From Enterobacter chuandaensis (GTDB lineage: Bacteria > Pseudomonadota > Gammaproteobacteria > Enterobacterales > Enterobacteriaceae): a DNA stretch of 64,000 nt. The notes beneath the pieces are model-generated. The model was not told the origin of the DNA. It made no database searches and worked only from the letters and a program-made list of their open reading frames with translations. Made by a program: the position numbers and the translations under genes. Positions 41,874 to 53,580 of this stretch are shown here, piece after piece. Each line of letters starts with the position of its first letter. Position 1 is the first letter of the stretch. The stretch is taken from contig NZ_QZCS01000007.1 of assembly GCF_003594915.1 (NCBI RefSeq), forward strand, positions 62,001 to 126,000. The letters are read 5' to 3'.

Positions 41874-41891
41874 GGCGACTTACCGAATAAT

Positions 41892-41914
41892 AAGATGCAT
41901 AAACAATACACCTT
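41892..41914 (-). promoter_or_regulatory. NsrR-like site upstream of ygbA
   Basis: AAGATGCATAAACAATACACCTT has one strong half-site (AAGATGCAT) of the NsrR 11-1-11 motif and a weak second half. It lies about 20 bases before ygbA, a known NsrR target in E. coli. Confidence 0.55.
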
Positions 41915-41990
41915 TCAACATTGAATTTCAGTTGTTGCATTTCGTTTCCTGAAGCCTGATTCCAGTATTAACCCTGCGCCTCATAAAAAT

Positions 41991-42010
41991 CACTGGTATT
42001 TTATACAGGC
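41991..42010 (+). promoter_or_regulatory. LexA (SOS) box
   Basis: CACTGGTATTTTATACAGGC has the invariant CTG-N10-CAG of LexA boxes and an AT-rich core close to TATATATATA. It lies 38 bases before the SymE-like start codon. E. coli symE is also SOS-controlled, which strengthens the assignment. Confidence 0.75.
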
Positions 42011-42048
42011 ATCAGAAATGACCGTTGTCCGTATAGTCTGGAGACCCT

Positions 42049-42279
42049 ATGAAAGAAAGCGCGATCGGCAAACCCTACCGCCATTTAAAAGTGGGATATT
42101 TCAGAAAGCGTCACGAGGATCGAAAAACGAAGATACCAAAGCGGTACAGCGTGCATGCGGCGCTGAGCTTAAAAGGAGACTGGCTTGAAAAAGCGGGCTT
42201 TACCACCAACTCCCAGGTCAGAGTGGGCGTGGAGCATGGAAAAATCGTCATTGAGTTAATGTCGGAAGGCGCCTCGTAA
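42049..42279 (+). CDS. SymE-type toxin family protein
   Basis: A 76-residue basic protein. The central part (RYSVHAALSLKGDWLEKAGF, then TTNSQVRVGVEHGKIVIEL) is the typical SymE core, an AbrB-like fold. E. coli SymE is an SOS-induced, RNA-degrading or DNA-condensing toxin held in check by the antisense RNA SymR. This copy is shorter than E. coli SymE (113), missing most of the C-terminal part. The ATG follows GGAGA, and a LexA box lies upstream. A SymR-like antisense RNA could not be identified by eye. It lies directly before mutS. Confidence 0.75.
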   Translation: MKESAIGKPYRHLKVGYFRKRHEDRKTKIPKRYSVHAALSLKGDWLEKAGFTTNSQVRVGVEHGKIVIELMSEGAS

Positions 42280-42392
42280 AGCCGCGACATTTTTCTGCGC
42301 CGTACCTTTTTTTCATGCGACAATAGAAGGAACAAACGGCCACTGAGCCGCTCAAAACGTAATATTTTCAAAGAAATGGACATCATAACTCC

Positions 42393-44954
42393 ATGAGCAC
42401 AATCGACAATTTCGACGCACATACGCCGATGATGCAGCAGTACCTGAAGCTGAAGGCACAGCATCCGGAAATCCTGCTGTTTTACCGTATGGGCGATTTT
42501 TACGAGCTGTTTTATGACGATGCTAAACGTGCGTCGCAGTTGCTCGACATCTCGCTGACCAAACGAGGCGCATCGGCGGGCGAGCCAATTCCAATGGCCG
42601 GCATCCCGCACCACGCAGTAGAAAACTACCTGGCCAAGCTGGTGAATCAGGGTGAGTCCGTCGCCATCTGCGAGCAGATCGGCGATCCAGCAACCTCGAA
42701 AGGCCCGGTTGAGCGCAAAGTGGTGCGCATCGTCACGCCGGGCACCATCAGTGATGAAGCCCTGCTTCAGGAGCGTCAGGATAACCTGCTCGCGGCGCTG
42801 TGGCAGGACGGCAAGGGTTTTGGCTACGCCACGCTGGACATCAGCTCCGGGCGTTTTCGACTGAGTGAACCGGCTGACCGCGAAACAATGGCGGCCGAAC
42901 TGCAGCGTACCAATCCGGCAGAGCTGCTCTATGCCGAAGATTTCGCCGAAATGGCGCTTATCGAAGGCCGTCGCGGGTTGCGCCGTCGTCCGCTGTGGGA
43001 ATTCGAAATTGATACCGCGCGCCAGCAGCTGAACCTGCAGTTTGGCACCCGCGACCTGATTGGCTTTGGCGTGGAAAACGCCCCGCGCGGGCTATGTGCC
43101 GCAGGTTGCCTCCTGCAATATGTGAAAGACACCCAGCGCACCGCCCTGCCACATATTCGTTCTATCACCATGGAGCGCCAGCAGGACAGCATCATCATGG
43201 ATGCCGCCACGCGCCGTAACCTGGAAATTACTCAGAACCTGGCGGGCGGCGTGGAAAACACGCTCGCGTCGGTCCTCGACAGTACGGTGACGCCAATGGG
43301 TAGCCGTATGCTCAAACGCTGGCTGCATATGCCGGTTCGCGATACGAATACGCTGGTTTGCCGTCAGCAGACGATTGCCGCGTTGCAGGATCGCTATAGC
43401 GAACTGCAGCCGGTTCTGCGCCAGGTGGGCGATCTGGAGCGTATCCTTGCTCGTCTGGCACTGCGAACAGCGCGACCACGCGACCTCGCGCGCATGCGTC
43501 ATGCTTTCCAGCAGCTGCCTGAACTGCGTGCGCAGCTGAGCGACGTTGACAGCGCGCCGGTTCAGAAACTCCGCGAAACCATGGGCGAATTTACCGTGCT
43601 TCGCGAGCTGCTGGAGCGAGCCATCATTGATGCCCCTCCGGTTCTGGTGCGCGACGGCGGCGTAATTGCCCCAGGCTACAACGAAGAGCTGGACGAATGG
43701 CGCGCGCTGGCCGACGGTGCGACGGACTACCTCGATAAGCTGGAAATCCGCGAGCGCGAGCGTCTTGGGCTCGACACGCTGAAAGTGGGGTATAACGCGG
43801 TACACGGTTACTACATTCAGATCAGCCGCGGGCAGAACCACCTGGCGCCGATTCACTACGTCCGTCGCCAGACGTTGAAAAACGCCGAACGCTATATTAT
43901 TCCCGAACTGAAAGAGTACGAGGACAAAGTCCTCACCTCGAAAGGCAAAGCGCTGGCCCTGGAAAAACAGCTGTATGACGAGCTGTTCGACATGCTGATG
44001 CCGCACCTGGCCGACCTGCAGCTCAGCGCCAGCGCGCTGGCGGAGCTGGACGTGCTGGTGAACCTGGCAGAACGCGCGGAAACCCTGAACTATACCTGCC
44101 CGACCTTTACCGACAAGCCCGGCATTCGTATTACGGAAGGCCGTCACCCGGTCGTTGAGCAGGTGCTGAACGAACCGTTCATCGCCAACCCGCTGAGCCT
44201 GTCACCGCAGAGAAGAATGCTGATCATTACCGGCCCGAACATGGGCGGTAAGAGTACCTATATGCGCCAGACGGCGTTGATTGCTTTGCTCGCGTATATC
44301 GGCAGCTACGTCCCGGCGCAAAAAGTGGAGATTGGCCCCATCGACCGTATCTTCACCCGCGTTGGGGCAGCGGACGATCTGGCGAGCGGCCGCTCAACCT
44401 TTATGGTCGAGATGACCGAAACGGCTAACATTCTGCATAACGCAACGGAGCACAGCCTGGTGCTGATGGACGAAGTGGGACGCGGAACGTCAACCTACGA
44501 TGGCCTGTCTCTGGCCTGGGCCTGTGCCGAAAGCCTGGCAAATAAAATCAAGGCATTGACGCTGTTTGCCACCCACTACTTCGAACTGACGCAACTGCCG
44601 GAGAAGATGGAGGGGGTTGCGAACGTCCACCTGGATGCGCTGGAACACGGCGACACGATTGCCTTTATGCATACGGTGCAGGATGGCGCGGCGAGCAAGA
44701 GCTATGGCCTGGCCGTCGCGGCGCTGGCAGGCGTGCCAAAAGAGGTGATTAAACGCGCGCGTCAGAAGCTGCGGGAGCTGGAAAGCCTGTCGCCGAACGC
44801 GGCAGCCACGCAGATTGACGGTACGCAGATGTCGTTGCTGGCTCCGCCGGAAGAGACGTCACCAGCGGTGGAAGCGCTGGAGAATCTCGATCCGGATTCC
44901 CTGACGCCGCGTCAGGCGCTGGAGTGGATTTATCGGCTGAAGAGTCTGGTTTAG
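42393..44954 (+). CDS. mutS: DNA mismatch repair protein MutS
   Basis: An 853-residue mismatch sensor, the same length as the E. coli protein. The mismatch-contact Phe-X-Glu is in [12 protein letters not shown] (about 34-45). The ABC-type ATPase domain has Walker [14 protein letters not shown] (about 614) and Walker B with [16 protein letters not shown]. The end has the dimer/tetramer helix region [18 protein letters not shown]. It stands 113 bases after the SymE-like gene and should have its own promoter. Confidence 0.97.
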   Translation: MSTIDNFDAHTPMMQQYLKLKAQHPEILLFYRMGDFYELFYDDAKRASQLLDISLTKRGASAGEPIPMAGIPHHAVENYLAKLVNQGESVAICEQIGDPATSKGPVERKVVRIVTPGTISDEALLQERQDNLLAALWQDGKGFGYATLDISSGRFRLSEPADRETMAAELQRTNPAELLYAEDFAEMALIEGRRGLRRRPLWEFEIDTARQQLNLQFGTRDLIGFGVENAPRGLCAAGCLLQYVKDTQRTALPHIRSITMERQQDSIIMDAATRRNLEITQNLAGGVENTLASVLDSTVTPMGSRMLKRWLHMPVRDTNTLVCRQQTIAALQDRYSELQPVLRQVGDLERILARLALRTARPRDLARMRHAFQQLPELRAQLSDVDSAPVQKLRETMGEFTVLRELLERAIIDAPPVLVRDGGVIAPGYNEELDEWRALADGATDYLDKLEIRERERLGLDTLKVGYNAVHGYYIQISRGQNHLAPIHYVRRQTLKNAERYIIPELKEYEDKVLTSKGKALALEKQLYDELFDMLMPHLADLQLSASALAELDVLVNLAERAETLNYTCPTFTDKPGIRITEGRHPVVEQVLNEPFIANPLSLSPQRRMLIITGPNMGGKSTYMRQTALIALLAYIGSYVPAQKVEIGPIDRIFTRVGAADDLASGRSTFMVEMTETANILHNATEHSLVLMDEVGRGTSTYDGLSLAWACAESLANKIKALTLFATHYFELTQLPEKMEGVANVHLDALEHGDTIAFMHTVQDGAASKSYGLAVAALAGVPKEVIKRARQKLRELESLSPNAAATQIDGTQMSLLAPPEETSPAVEALENLDPDSLTPRQALEWIYRLKSLV

Positions 44955-44973
44955 TTTTCTGCGGTCTGTTTTG

Positions 44974-45040
44974 TCGGGTGGTGACTTCGCCTTAGCCGAC
45001 CTACAAAACCCGTAGGCCCGGTAAGCGCAGCGCCACCGGA
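44974..45040. repeat. REP pair (BIME) after mutS
   Basis: TCGGGTGGTGACTTCGCCTTAGCCGA and an inverted unit CCCGGTAAGCGCAGCGCCACCGG fill the gap between convergent mutS and the LysR gene. The second unit, read on the minus strand, is six bases after the LysR stop. Confidence 0.75.
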
Positions 45041-45045
45041 CTTTT

Positions 45046-45936
45046 TTAAACTACGCGGGTGCGCATAAAATCAATAAAGGTGCGCACTTTCGCAGGCACG
45101 TGCAGGGCATCTGGGTAAACCGCATAGATGCCCTGCCGCGCAAAAGTATACTCCGGCAACACCGGGACCAGTTTTCCCGCATCAAGCGCATCGCGTACCA
45201 GCCATTCCGGCAGCAACGCCACGCCACGTCCTGCAAGTGCAAAGGCCATCAGAGCCTGAGCGCTGTCGGCAAACAGGCGCGGCGCTTTTCTTATCTCCAG
45301 CGTTTCAGGCACACCGTTGGCATCTTTTACCTGCCAGTGCAGCGGCGAAGCTAAGCGCTCGTGAATAATCCAGTCGGCGTCCGCCAGTTGCGTAAGCGAT
45401 TCAACCGGATGGTTAGCCAGCCACTCGGGCGTCGCGACGGGCAGGATGGAGAAGGTTGAAATCAACGCGGCGTGGTAGCGCGAATCAGCAAGCGTCCCCA
45501 GGCGAATGGCGACATCAAAGCGCTCCGAGATCAGATCGGCGTGCAGCGACGATGAAACATGACGCACACGGAGATCCGGATGCAGCTGGCTAAACCAGGC
45601 AAGCAACGGCACCACAACCTGTGAACCGTACTCGGGCGTGGTGGTAATCCGCAATTCTCCCGTGAGCCCCGCATGATTCGCACGGACATCGTCCTTCAGC
45701 TGTTCCGCCGCCTTCAGAAGCGCGACGCTTCGCTGGTGAAAAAGCGCGCCCGCTTCGGTTAACGTCAGACGGCGGGTGGATCGCAGCAACAATGTCACCC
45801 CCAGCTCCGCTTCGAGCTGGCGAATGTTGAAGCTGACCACGGCTTTTGTCAGACCCATCGCATCAGCTGCGGCAGTAAAGCTACCGGAGTCGGCCACCGC
45901 GATAAACATCGCCGTGCGCTGTAGGTTAATTATCAT
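45046..45936 (-). CDS. LysR-family transcriptional regulator
   Basis: A 296-residue regulator. The N-terminal helix-turn-helix (FTAAADAMGLTKAVVSFNIRQLE) and LRSTRRLTLTEAG are typical of the CrgA-like branch of LysR proteins. The C-terminal effector domain follows from about residue 90. It is divergent from an MFS gene with a large palindrome between, so it most likely controls that transporter and itself. The effector is unknown. E. coli K-12 has other genes between mutS and rpoS. Confidence 0.9.
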   Translation of the reverse strand: MIINLQRTAMFIAVADSGSFTAAADAMGLTKAVVSFNIRQLEAELGVTLLLRSTRRLTLTEAGALFHQRSVALLKAAEQLKDDVRANHAGLTGELRITTTPEYGSQVVVPLLAWFSQLHPDLRVRHVSSSLHADLISERFDVAIRLGTLADSRYHAALISTFSILPVATPEWLANHPVESLTQLADADWIIHERLASPLHWQVKDANGVPETLEIRKAPRLFADSAQALMAFALAGRGVALLPEWLVRDALDAGKLVPVLPEYTFARQGIYAVYPDALHVPAKVRTFIDFMRTRVV

Positions 45937-45945
45937 CTCTCATTT

Positions 45946-45970
45946 TACTGTCAAAATATTTTTGACAGTA
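45946..45970. promoter_or_regulatory. Operator palindrome between LysR and MFS genes
   Basis: TACTGTCAAAA and TTTTGACAGTA form 11-bp perfect arms around TAT, ten bases from the LysR start and 72 bases before the MFS start. Symmetry and position fit a LysR-type site. It includes a TTGACA that may be the -35 of the MFS promoter. Confidence 0.65.
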
Positions 45971-46041
45971 TATCGCGCTTTGTCGCGTTTATCCGTTCTC
46001 GCTCGATCGATACGATACGTCACCTCACCGGAGGAACCACC

Positions 46042-47244
46042 ATGACGTATCGCAGTAAAGTCACCACTGTCTATCTGCTGGGCTTTTTTCTTGATCTGAT
46101 TAACATGTTTATCGCCAGCGTCGCCTTTCCGGCAATGGCTCACACCTTTAACGCCACGCCTTCAGCGCTTGCCTGGGTCAGCAACGGGTACATTGCCGGC
46201 CTGACGCTGGTGATCCCTTTCAGCAGCGTGCTGACGCGGCGCATCGGGCCAAAGCGCGTCATCCTGCTCTCGCTTTTTCTGTTCAGCGTGGCCTCTGCTG
46301 CGGCAGGGTTGTCTGCAACGCTTGAAAGTCTGATCGCCTGGCGAGTGCTGCAGGGCGTGGGAGGGGGCTTACTGATCCCCGTCGGACAGGCGATCACCTG
46401 GCAACAGTTTCAGCCTCATGAACGAGCCAGACTCTCGTCAGCGGTGATGCTGGTGGCGTTGCTTGCTCCCGCCTGCTCCCCTGCGCTCGGAGGCGTGCTG
46501 GTAGAGGCGCTGAGCTGGCGATGGATATTTTTCGCCACGCTCCCGGTGGCCATCGTGACCTTTGTGCTGGCCTGCCAGTGGCTTAAACACGAAGTATCGC
46601 CGATAAAAACAAGCAGGCTGCTCAACCTGTCTTTGCTGGCGGATCCGCTTTTGCGGTTTTCCATGCTCGTCTATTTATGCGTTCCAGGCGTATTTATTGG
46701 GGTGAACGTCACGGGTATGTTTTATCTTCAGCACGTGGCAAACATGACCCCAGCCGCTACGGGACTGCTCATGCTGCCGTGGTCCGTGGCATCGTTTATC
46801 GCCATCACGGCAACGGGACGCTATTTTAACCGTATCGGCCCCGGACCGCTGATCGTCATCGGCTGCCTGTTGCAGGCGACGGGTATTCTGCTTTTGATTA
46901 ACGTCAGTTCGGCTACGCTGCTACCTGCCGCTGCGTTTATCCTGATGGGCGCGGGGGGAAGCCTGTGCAGCAGCACAGCGCAGAGCAGCGCGTTTCTGAC
47001 CACGCGCCGGGAAAATATGCCGGATGCCAGCGCGCTGTGGAATCTTAATCGTCAGTTGAGCTTTTTTGCCGGTGCCCTGCTGCTGGCGCAGGCGCTGAAT
47101 CTGGCGCAGGCCTGGCTGCCACCGCTCGCCGCCTGGCACGGAATATTTCTTTTTGCCGCAGGCATGACCTTGCTGCCTGTCCTGTACGTTCTTCGTCTTA
47201 ACAATACGCAGGTGCTCACCCAGCTGCGACAGGAGAATCCATGA
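46042..47244 (+). CDS. MFS drug-efflux-type transporter
   Basis: A 400-residue major facilitator protein with about 12 hydrophobic helices. Motif A (SSVLTRRIGPKRVIL) and the motif C-like stretch LLAPACSPALGGVLVEALSWRWIF place it among proton-driven multidrug exporters. The start at 46042 follows GGAGGAA. The next gene overlaps its stop by four bases. The substrate is unknown. Confidence 0.85.
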   Translation: MTYRSKVTTVYLLGFFLDLINMFIASVAFPAMAHTFNATPSALAWVSNGYIAGLTLVIPFSSVLTRRIGPKRVILLSLFLFSVASAAAGLSATLESLIAWRVLQGVGGGLLIPVGQAITWQQFQPHERARLSSAVMLVALLAPACSPALGGVLVEALSWRWIFFATLPVAIVTFVLACQWLKHEVSPIKTSRLLNLSLLADPLLRFSMLVYLCVPGVFIGVNVTGMFYLQHVANMTPAATGLLMLPWSVASFIAITATGRYFNRIGPGPLIVIGCLLQATGILLLINVSSATLLPAAAFILMGAGGSLCSSTAQSSAFLTTRRENMPDASALWNLNRQLSFFAGALLLAQALNLAQAWLPPLAAWHGIFLFAAGMTLLPVLYVLRLNNTQVLTQLRQENP

Positions 47245-47618
47245 CGCCTTTTGAACACGACATTATCGACCTCCACATTGCGCTTGAAAACTGGTTAGGC
47301 AAAGGCGAAGGCGAGCTCCACGCCCTGCTCGCCTGCTTCAGCCCAGATTTTCTGATGATCCCGCCAGGCGGTACTCCACTCGACTATCAGGCTCTTACCC
47401 GTTTTCTGGAAAACCAGCGCGGAAGCCGTCCCGGGCTGAAGATCATCATTGACGAATTATCCACGATCCAGCGCTGGGATCACGGCGCGGTGCTTCACTA
47501 CCGGGAGACGCAAACCCGGCCGGGCCTGCCCGTCAACGTGCGCTGGTCAACCGCGGTGCTCAATCAGGAAGGCGCTCGGATAGTGTGGCGCCTGCTGCAC
47601 GAAACGGCACAGCCGTAG
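47241..47618 (+). CDS. NTF2-like / DUF4440-type protein
   Basis: A 125-residue cytoplasmic protein. Its pattern (IALENWLGKGEGELHALLACFSPDFLMIPPGG..., then RWDHGAVLHYRETQ... and VRWSTAVLNQEGARIVWRLLHET) suggests the small cone-shaped NTF2/SnoaL fold. No catalytic residues can be named. It is translationally coupled to the MFS gene, which suggests it acts on or binds the same compound. Confidence 0.7.
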   Translation: MTPFEHDIIDLHIALENWLGKGEGELHALLACFSPDFLMIPPGGTPLDYQALTRFLENQRGSRPGLKIIIDELSTIQRWDHGAVLHYRETQTRPGLPVNVRWSTAVLNQEGARIVWRLLHETAQP

Positions 47619-47625
47619 CACAAAA

Positions 47626-47657
47626 GAAAAAGGCCCGTCTCACGACGGGCCTTTTTT
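47626..47657. terminator. Bidirectional terminator between the NTF2-like gene and rpoS
   Basis: GGCCCGTC pairs with GACGGGCC. It is preceded by AGAAAAA and followed by TTTTTTG, so it can end transcription from both convergent sides. Confidence 0.9.
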
Positions 47658-47670
47658 GACGAAAGGATGC

Positions 47671-48663
47671 TTATTCGCGGAACAGCGCTTCGATATTCAG
47701 ACCTTGCCCCTGCAGGATTTCACGCAGGCGACGCAGACCTTCTACCTGAATCTGACGAACACGTTCACGGGTCAGGCCAATTTCGCGGCCGACGTCTTCC
47801 AGTGTCGCAGCTTCATACCCCAGTAAACCGAAACGACGTGCCAGCACTTCACGCTGTTTGGCGTTCAGTTCGAACAGCCATTTGACGATGCTTTGCTTCA
47901 TGTCATCGTCCTGCGTGGTGTCTTCCGGGCCGTTGTCTTTTTCATCGGCCAGGATGTCCAGCAGCGCTTTTTCGGAGTCGCCACCCAGCGGGGTGTCAAC
48001 CGAGGTAATGCGCTCGTTGAGACGCAGCATACGGCTTACGTCATCAACCGGTTTATCGAGTTGTTCGGCAATTTCTTCTGCGCTTGGCTCGTGGTCCAGC
48101 TTATGGGACAACTCGCGTGCGGTACGCAGATAAACGTTCAACTCTTTGACGATGTGGATCGGCAGGCGGATCGTACGGGTCTGGTTCATAATAGCCCGTT
48201 CGATGGTCTGACGAATCCACCAGGTCGCGTAGGTTGAGAAACGGAACCCGCGTTCCGGGTCAAACTTCTCAACTGCGCGGATGAGACCTAAGTTGCCCTC
48301 TTCAATCAGATCCAGCAGAGCCAGACCACGATTGCCGTAACGGCGGGCAATTTTCACGACCAGTCGCAGGTTACTTTCAATCATGCGACGACGCGAGGCA
48401 ACATCACCACGCAAAGCACGACGTGCGAAATAGACTTCTTCTTCGGCCGTTAGCAGTGGGGAGTAACCAATCTCCCCAAGGTAAAGCTGAGTCGCGTCCA
48501 GTACACGCTGTGTGGCGCCCTGCGATAACAGCTCTTCTTCAGCCAAATCGTTATCACTGGGTTCCTCTTCTACTAAGGCTTTTTCGTCAAAAGCCTCTAC
48601 TCCGTTCTCATCAAATTCCGCGTCTTCATTTAAATCATGAACTTTCAGCGTATTCTGACTCAT
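47671..48663 (-). CDS. rpoS: RNA polymerase sigma factor RpoS
   Basis: A 330-residue sigma-S, the master factor of stationary phase and general stress. Region 1.2 starts near [14 protein letters not shown]. Regions 2.1-2.4 include [21 protein letters not shown] and [20 protein letters not shown]. Region 4.2 has the helix-turn-helix [21 protein letters not shown]. The start at 48663 gives [21 protein letters not shown] as in E. coli, with TAGGAGCC before it. No truncation, which is often seen in laboratory strains, is present. Confidence 0.98.
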   Translation of the reverse strand: MSQNTLKVHDLNEDAEFDENGVEAFDEKALVEEEPSDNDLAEEELLSQGATQRVLDATQLYLGEIGYSPLLTAEEEVYFARRALRGDVASRRRMIESNLRLVVKIARRYGNRGLALLDLIEEGNLGLIRAVEKFDPERGFRFSTYATWWIRQTIERAIMNQTRTIRLPIHIVKELNVYLRTARELSHKLDHEPSAEEIAEQLDKPVDDVSRMLRLNERITSVDTPLGGDSEKALLDILADEKDNGPEDTTQDDDMKQSIVKWLFELNAKQREVLARRFGLLGYEAATLEDVGREIGLTRERVRQIQVEGLRRLREILQGQGLNIEALFRE

Positions 48664-48785
48664 AAGGTGGCTCCTACCCGTGATCCCTGAACGAGACACC
48701 CTGGCTGGCATGCCCCGTCAATTTATCGCTGCGGCAAGTACTGCAGCGGGTTTACGGATTTCCCCTTGTAACGAATTTCAAAATG
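48664..48785 (-). promoter_or_regulatory. rpoS 5' leader with small-RNA pairing segment
   Basis: The leader overlaps the 3' end of nlpD. Read on the minus strand, it contains TTCGTTACAAGGGGAAATCC about 100-120 bases before the ATG, the segment that pairs with DsrA, RprA and ArcZ in E. coli. The sequence just before the start codon (CACGGGTAGGAGCCACCTT) is its inhibitory partner. As far as I can recall the E. coli leader, it matches closely. Confidence 0.7.
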
Positions 48786-49847
48786 CAAGCGTGTAGAACT
48801 GGTTCCGGTGCTACCCATGGTAGCGATTTTTTGCCCCGCCTTAACTTCTTGTTGTTCCCGGACCAGCATTGTGTCGTTATGGGCGTAGGCACTCAGGTAA
48901 TCATCATTATGTTTGATGATAATCAGATTACCGTAACCGCGCAGTGCGTTACCGGCATACACAACGCGTCCGTCTGCGGTCGCGATGATAGCCTGTCCTT
49001 TACTGCCTGCGATATCGATCCCTTTGTTGCCACCTTCAGAGGTTGCGAAGTTCTCGATAATCTTGCCGTCAGTTGGCCAGCGCCAGGTGGTGATTGACGA
49101 GCTGGCATTCTGACTGCTTGCAGTCGGTTCAGTAGAGCTAACCACAGGTGCCATAACCGGTGCTGTGACAACAGTCGCAGTCCCTTTATTATTCGGCAAC
49201 ATTTTGTTAGCAGTCTGATCACCTGAATCCTCAGAATACGTAATTACAGGTTGTGAAGCAACCACCGTGGTGGATTTTTGCGCAGGCTTAACGCTGTTAT
49301 TTTGCGCAGTCACATCGGCCGCTGAAACCGTGTTGCCAGGCGTCAGTGGCGTACCCGTTGCGTTGCCTACCTGGAGCGTTTGCCCGACTTCCAGACCATA
49401 CGGGGCCTGGACGTTGTTACGCTGCGCGAGGTCACGGAAATCGTTCCCGGTGATCCACGCAATATAGAACAGCGTATCACCGCGTTTCACGGTGTAGGTG
49501 CTGCCGCCGGTATAGCTGCCTTTCGGAATGTTCCCATACTGACGGTTATAGACTATGCGGCCATTTTGGGTCTGAACAGGTTGTTCGACTGGCTGAATCT
49601 GCGTTGGCTGCGTCGTTGGACGCTGAACCGGCTGGATTGGCGGATTTTGTTGCGCTGTGGCAGTCCCCATTTTAGGCGGAGGCGTGATCAACATTCCGCT
49701 GGACGTGTTACCCGAGCCGCTGTTTCCGCCAACGGAACTGACGGGCGCAGGCGCATTGTTAGAACTTGTACAGCCTGCCAGCCAGAGCGAAACCAGTGAT
49801 AATGCCGCAACACGGCTGATGGTGAATTTAGGGCTTCCCGCGCTCAT
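48723..49847 (-). CDS. nlpD: Murein hydrolase activator NlpD
   Basis: A 374-residue outer-membrane lipoprotein that activates the amidase AmiC during division. The lipobox is [10 protein letters not shown] LysM peptidoglycan-binding domain (about 115-160, [17 protein letters not shown]) follows a low-complexity Gln/Pro/Thr region. The C-terminal M23/LytM domain (about 265-370) lacks the full zinc ligands, as in other NlpD proteins. The rpoS leader lies within its 3' end. Confidence 0.96.
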   Translation of the reverse strand: MSAGSPKFTISRVAALSLVSLWLAGCTSSNNAPAPVSSVGGNSGSGNTSSGMLITPPPKMGTATAQQNPPIQPVQRPTTQPTQIQPVEQPVQTQNGRIVYNRQYGNIPKGSYTGGSTYTVKRGDTLFYIAWITGNDFRDLAQRNNVQAPYGLEVGQTLQVGNATGTPLTPGNTVSAADVTAQNNSVKPAQKSTTVVASQPVITYSEDSGDQTANKMLPNNKGTATVVTAPVMAPVVSSTEPTASSQNASSSITTWRWPTDGKIIENFATSEGGNKGIDIAGSKGQAIIATADGRVVYAGNALRGYGNLIIIKHNDDYLSAYAHNDTMLVREQQEVKAGQKIATMGSTGTSSTRLHFEIRYKGKSVNPLQYLPQR

Positions 49848-49963
49848 TTATCCCCCAGGAATGTGTTAACTACCAGTGACTTAAAATTAACCGTGATGAC
49901 ACGAGTCTTTCGCGCCACACCATACGCTGAATTTGCCTTAATAACCCTGGATAATTCCGAGTC

Positions 49964-51325
<1,362 letters not shown>

Positions 51326-51345
<20 letters not shown>

Positions 51346-52375
51346 AATCACCCGAGGTGTTGATTAGTTCCCTGACAACACTGGTGGCAAAGCTACCTGC
51401 CGGCAGCCAGAAGCGTAACTCGACGGTTACGTCATCCCACCAGTTCCAGCTTAACTGCTGCGGATAGAGCAGCATCGCGCGGCGTGCTGCTTCGACTTTT
51501 TCCCGCACCAGCAAGGATTGTAATTCCGGCGCATCCGCCACGGCGGACTGCTCAGCGCTCAACGCGTCGCCCTGGCTGCCCCAGTCGCCTGAGCCCGGCA
51601 AAGCTGCGGTAATCATCAGCGCTTTGGCGTCCACGCGCGACTGAACATCGGCCATTTCTTCGGCCGTTGCCACAAACCAGCTTCCGCGTCCCGCTAATTG
51701 TAGCGCATCGCCAACAACAACTTGATTCGCGTCCGGTTTTTTCAGCCTTTCGCTCACAATCTGATTAAACAACGCGCTGCGGGCCGCCGACAACCAAAAA
51801 CTGCGTTTATTCCTGTCGCGCACCGGCGCATCGCTTTGCGCCCAGCGCAGCGCACCCTGCAGGTTGCTGCCGCCAATGCCAAAGCGCTGCGCGCCAAAGT
51901 AGTTCGGAACGCCGCGTTCTTTGATGTCATTCAGGCGTTTTTCAACGTGTTCACGGTTGGTCACTTCACGAAGCACCAGCGTAAACGCGTTGCCTTTCAA
52001 TGCCCCGAGGCGCAGCTTGCGCTTGTGGCGGGCGTACTCCAGTACCTTACAGCCCTCAAGCTCAAATTTGCTTAAATCAGGCATCGCATTGCCGGGCACG
52101 CGCGCGCAGAGCCACTGCTCGGTGACGGCGTTTTTATCTTTCTGCCCGGCAAAGCTCACTTCCCGGGCGTGAATTTTGAGGAATTTTGCCAGCGCATCGG
52201 CCACAAAGCGGGTGTTGCAGCCGTTTTTCAGAATACGCACCAGGATATGTTCGCCTTCGCCATCGGGCTCAAAGCCTAGATCCTCGACCACGAGGAAATC
52301 TTCCGGGCTGGCTTTCAGCACCCCGTAACCCTGCGGTTTTCCGTGCAGGTAAGTCAGGTTGTCAAAGTCCGTCAT
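51326..52375 (-). CDS. truD: tRNA pseudouridine(13) synthase TruD
   Basis: A 349-residue enzyme that makes pseudouridine at position 13 of tRNA-Glu. The catalytic Asp80 is in FAGQKDKNA, and the family segment [11 protein letters not shown] lies near residue 160. Length equals the E. coli protein. The start overlaps the ispF stop by four bases. Confidence 0.96.
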
Positions 52376-52851
52376 TTTGCCGCCTTCACCAGCAGCGCCA
52401 CGGCTTCACAGGCAATCCCTTCGCCACGGCCGGTAAAGCCCAGCTTCTCCGTAGTGGTGGCTTTGACGTTGACGTCGTCCATGTGGCAGCCCAAATCTTC
52501 GGCAATAAACACGCGCATCTGCGGAATGTGCGGCAGCATCTTCGGGGCCTGAGCAATGATCGTCACATCAACGTTACCGAGAGTGTAGCCTTTCGCCTGA
52601 ATGCGGCGCCACGCTTCGCGCAGCAGCGCGCGGCTGTCGGCCCCTTTAAAGGCCGGGTCGGTGTCCGGGAACAGCTTGCCGATATCGCCCAGCGCGGCAG
52701 CGCCCAGCAGCGCATCGGTCAGCGCATGTAGCGCCACGTCGCCATCAGAATGCGCCAGCAGCCCTTTTTCGTAAGGAATACGTACGCCGCCAATGATAAT
52801 TGGGCCTTCTCCGCCAAAGGCGTGTACATCAAAACCGTGTCCAATTCGCAT
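52372..52851 (-). CDS. ispF: 2-C-methyl-D-erythritol 2,4-cyclodiphosphate synthase
   Basis: A 159-residue enzyme of the MEP isoprenoid pathway that cyclises CDP-methylerythritol phosphate. Zinc ligands Asp8 and His10 are in [14 protein letters not shown], and the third His lies in [20 protein letters not shown]. It is coupled to ispD by a one-base overlap, so two pathway steps are made together. Confidence 0.97.
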   Translation of the reverse strand: MRIGHGFDVHAFGGEGPIIIGGVRIPYEKGLLAHSDGDVALHALTDALLGAAALGDIGKLFPDTDPAFKGADSRALLREAWRRIQAKGYTLGNVDVTIIAQAPKMLPHIPQMRVFIAEDLGCHMDDVNVKATTTEKLGFTGRGEGIACEAVALLVKAAK

Positions 52852-53561
52852 TATGCCTTCTCCTGATGGGTCGAACGGGTAAGATAAAATTCCGCGAGCT
52901 GTAAATCTTCCGGGCGCGTCACTTTTATATTATCAGCGCGCCCTTCAACAAGCTCAGGGTGAAAACCGCAATACTCCAGCGCGGAGGCTTCGTCCGTGAT
53001 GGTCGCCCCTTCGTTAAGCGCACGTGTTAAGCAGTCGTGGAGCAGTTCGCGGGGGAAAAATTGCGGCGTCAGCGCGTGCCATAAATCGACGCGCTCTACG
53101 GTGTGGGCGATAGCCTGCCGGCCCGGCTCGGCGCGCTTCATGGTGTCGCGCACCGGTGCGGCCAGAATACCGCCCACTTTACTGGTTTCGCTCAGCGCCA
53201 GCAGGCGCGCAAGATCGTCCTGGTGCAGGCACGGACGCGCCGCGTCATGGACCAGCACCCACTGCGCGCTTCCGGCAGCCTGAATGCCCGCCAGCACGGA
53301 ATCGGCGCGCTCGGCGCCGCCATCGACAACGGTAATTTGTGGGTGGTTTGCCAGCGGCAGCTGCGCAAAACGCGCATCGCCGGGACTGATGGCGATGACC
53401 ACGTGCGTCACCCGCGGGTGCGCCAGCAGCGCCGCCACGGCGTGCTCGAGGATCGTTTTATCGCCAATTGAGAGGTACTGCTTAGGACATTCTGTCTGCA
53501 TGCGCCGGCCAAAACCTGCGGCCGGCACCACGGCACATACGTCCGAAAAAGTTGCTGCCAT
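52851..53561 (-). CDS. ispD: 2-C-methyl-D-erythritol 4-phosphate cytidylyltransferase
   Basis: A 236-residue enzyme that forms CDP-methylerythritol from CTP. The nucleotide-binding loop is [21 protein letters not shown], and VHDAARPC carries the metal-binding Asp. The start at 53561 ([13 protein letters not shown]) gives the E. coli length. The longer frame to 53624 would overlap ftsB. Confidence 0.96.
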   Translation of the reverse strand: MAATFSDVCAVVPAAGFGRRMQTECPKQYLSIGDKTILEHAVAALLAHPRVTHVVIAISPGDARFAQLPLANHPQITVVDGGAERADSVLAGIQAAGSAQWVLVHDAARPCLHQDDLARLLALSETSKVGGILAAPVRDTMKRAEPGRQAIAHTVERVDLWHALTPQFFPRELLHDCLTRALNEGATITDEASALEYCGFHPELVEGRADNIKVTRPEDLQLAEFYLTRSTHQEKA

Positions 53562-53580
53562 GTCGTAATCCTGGGCCTGA

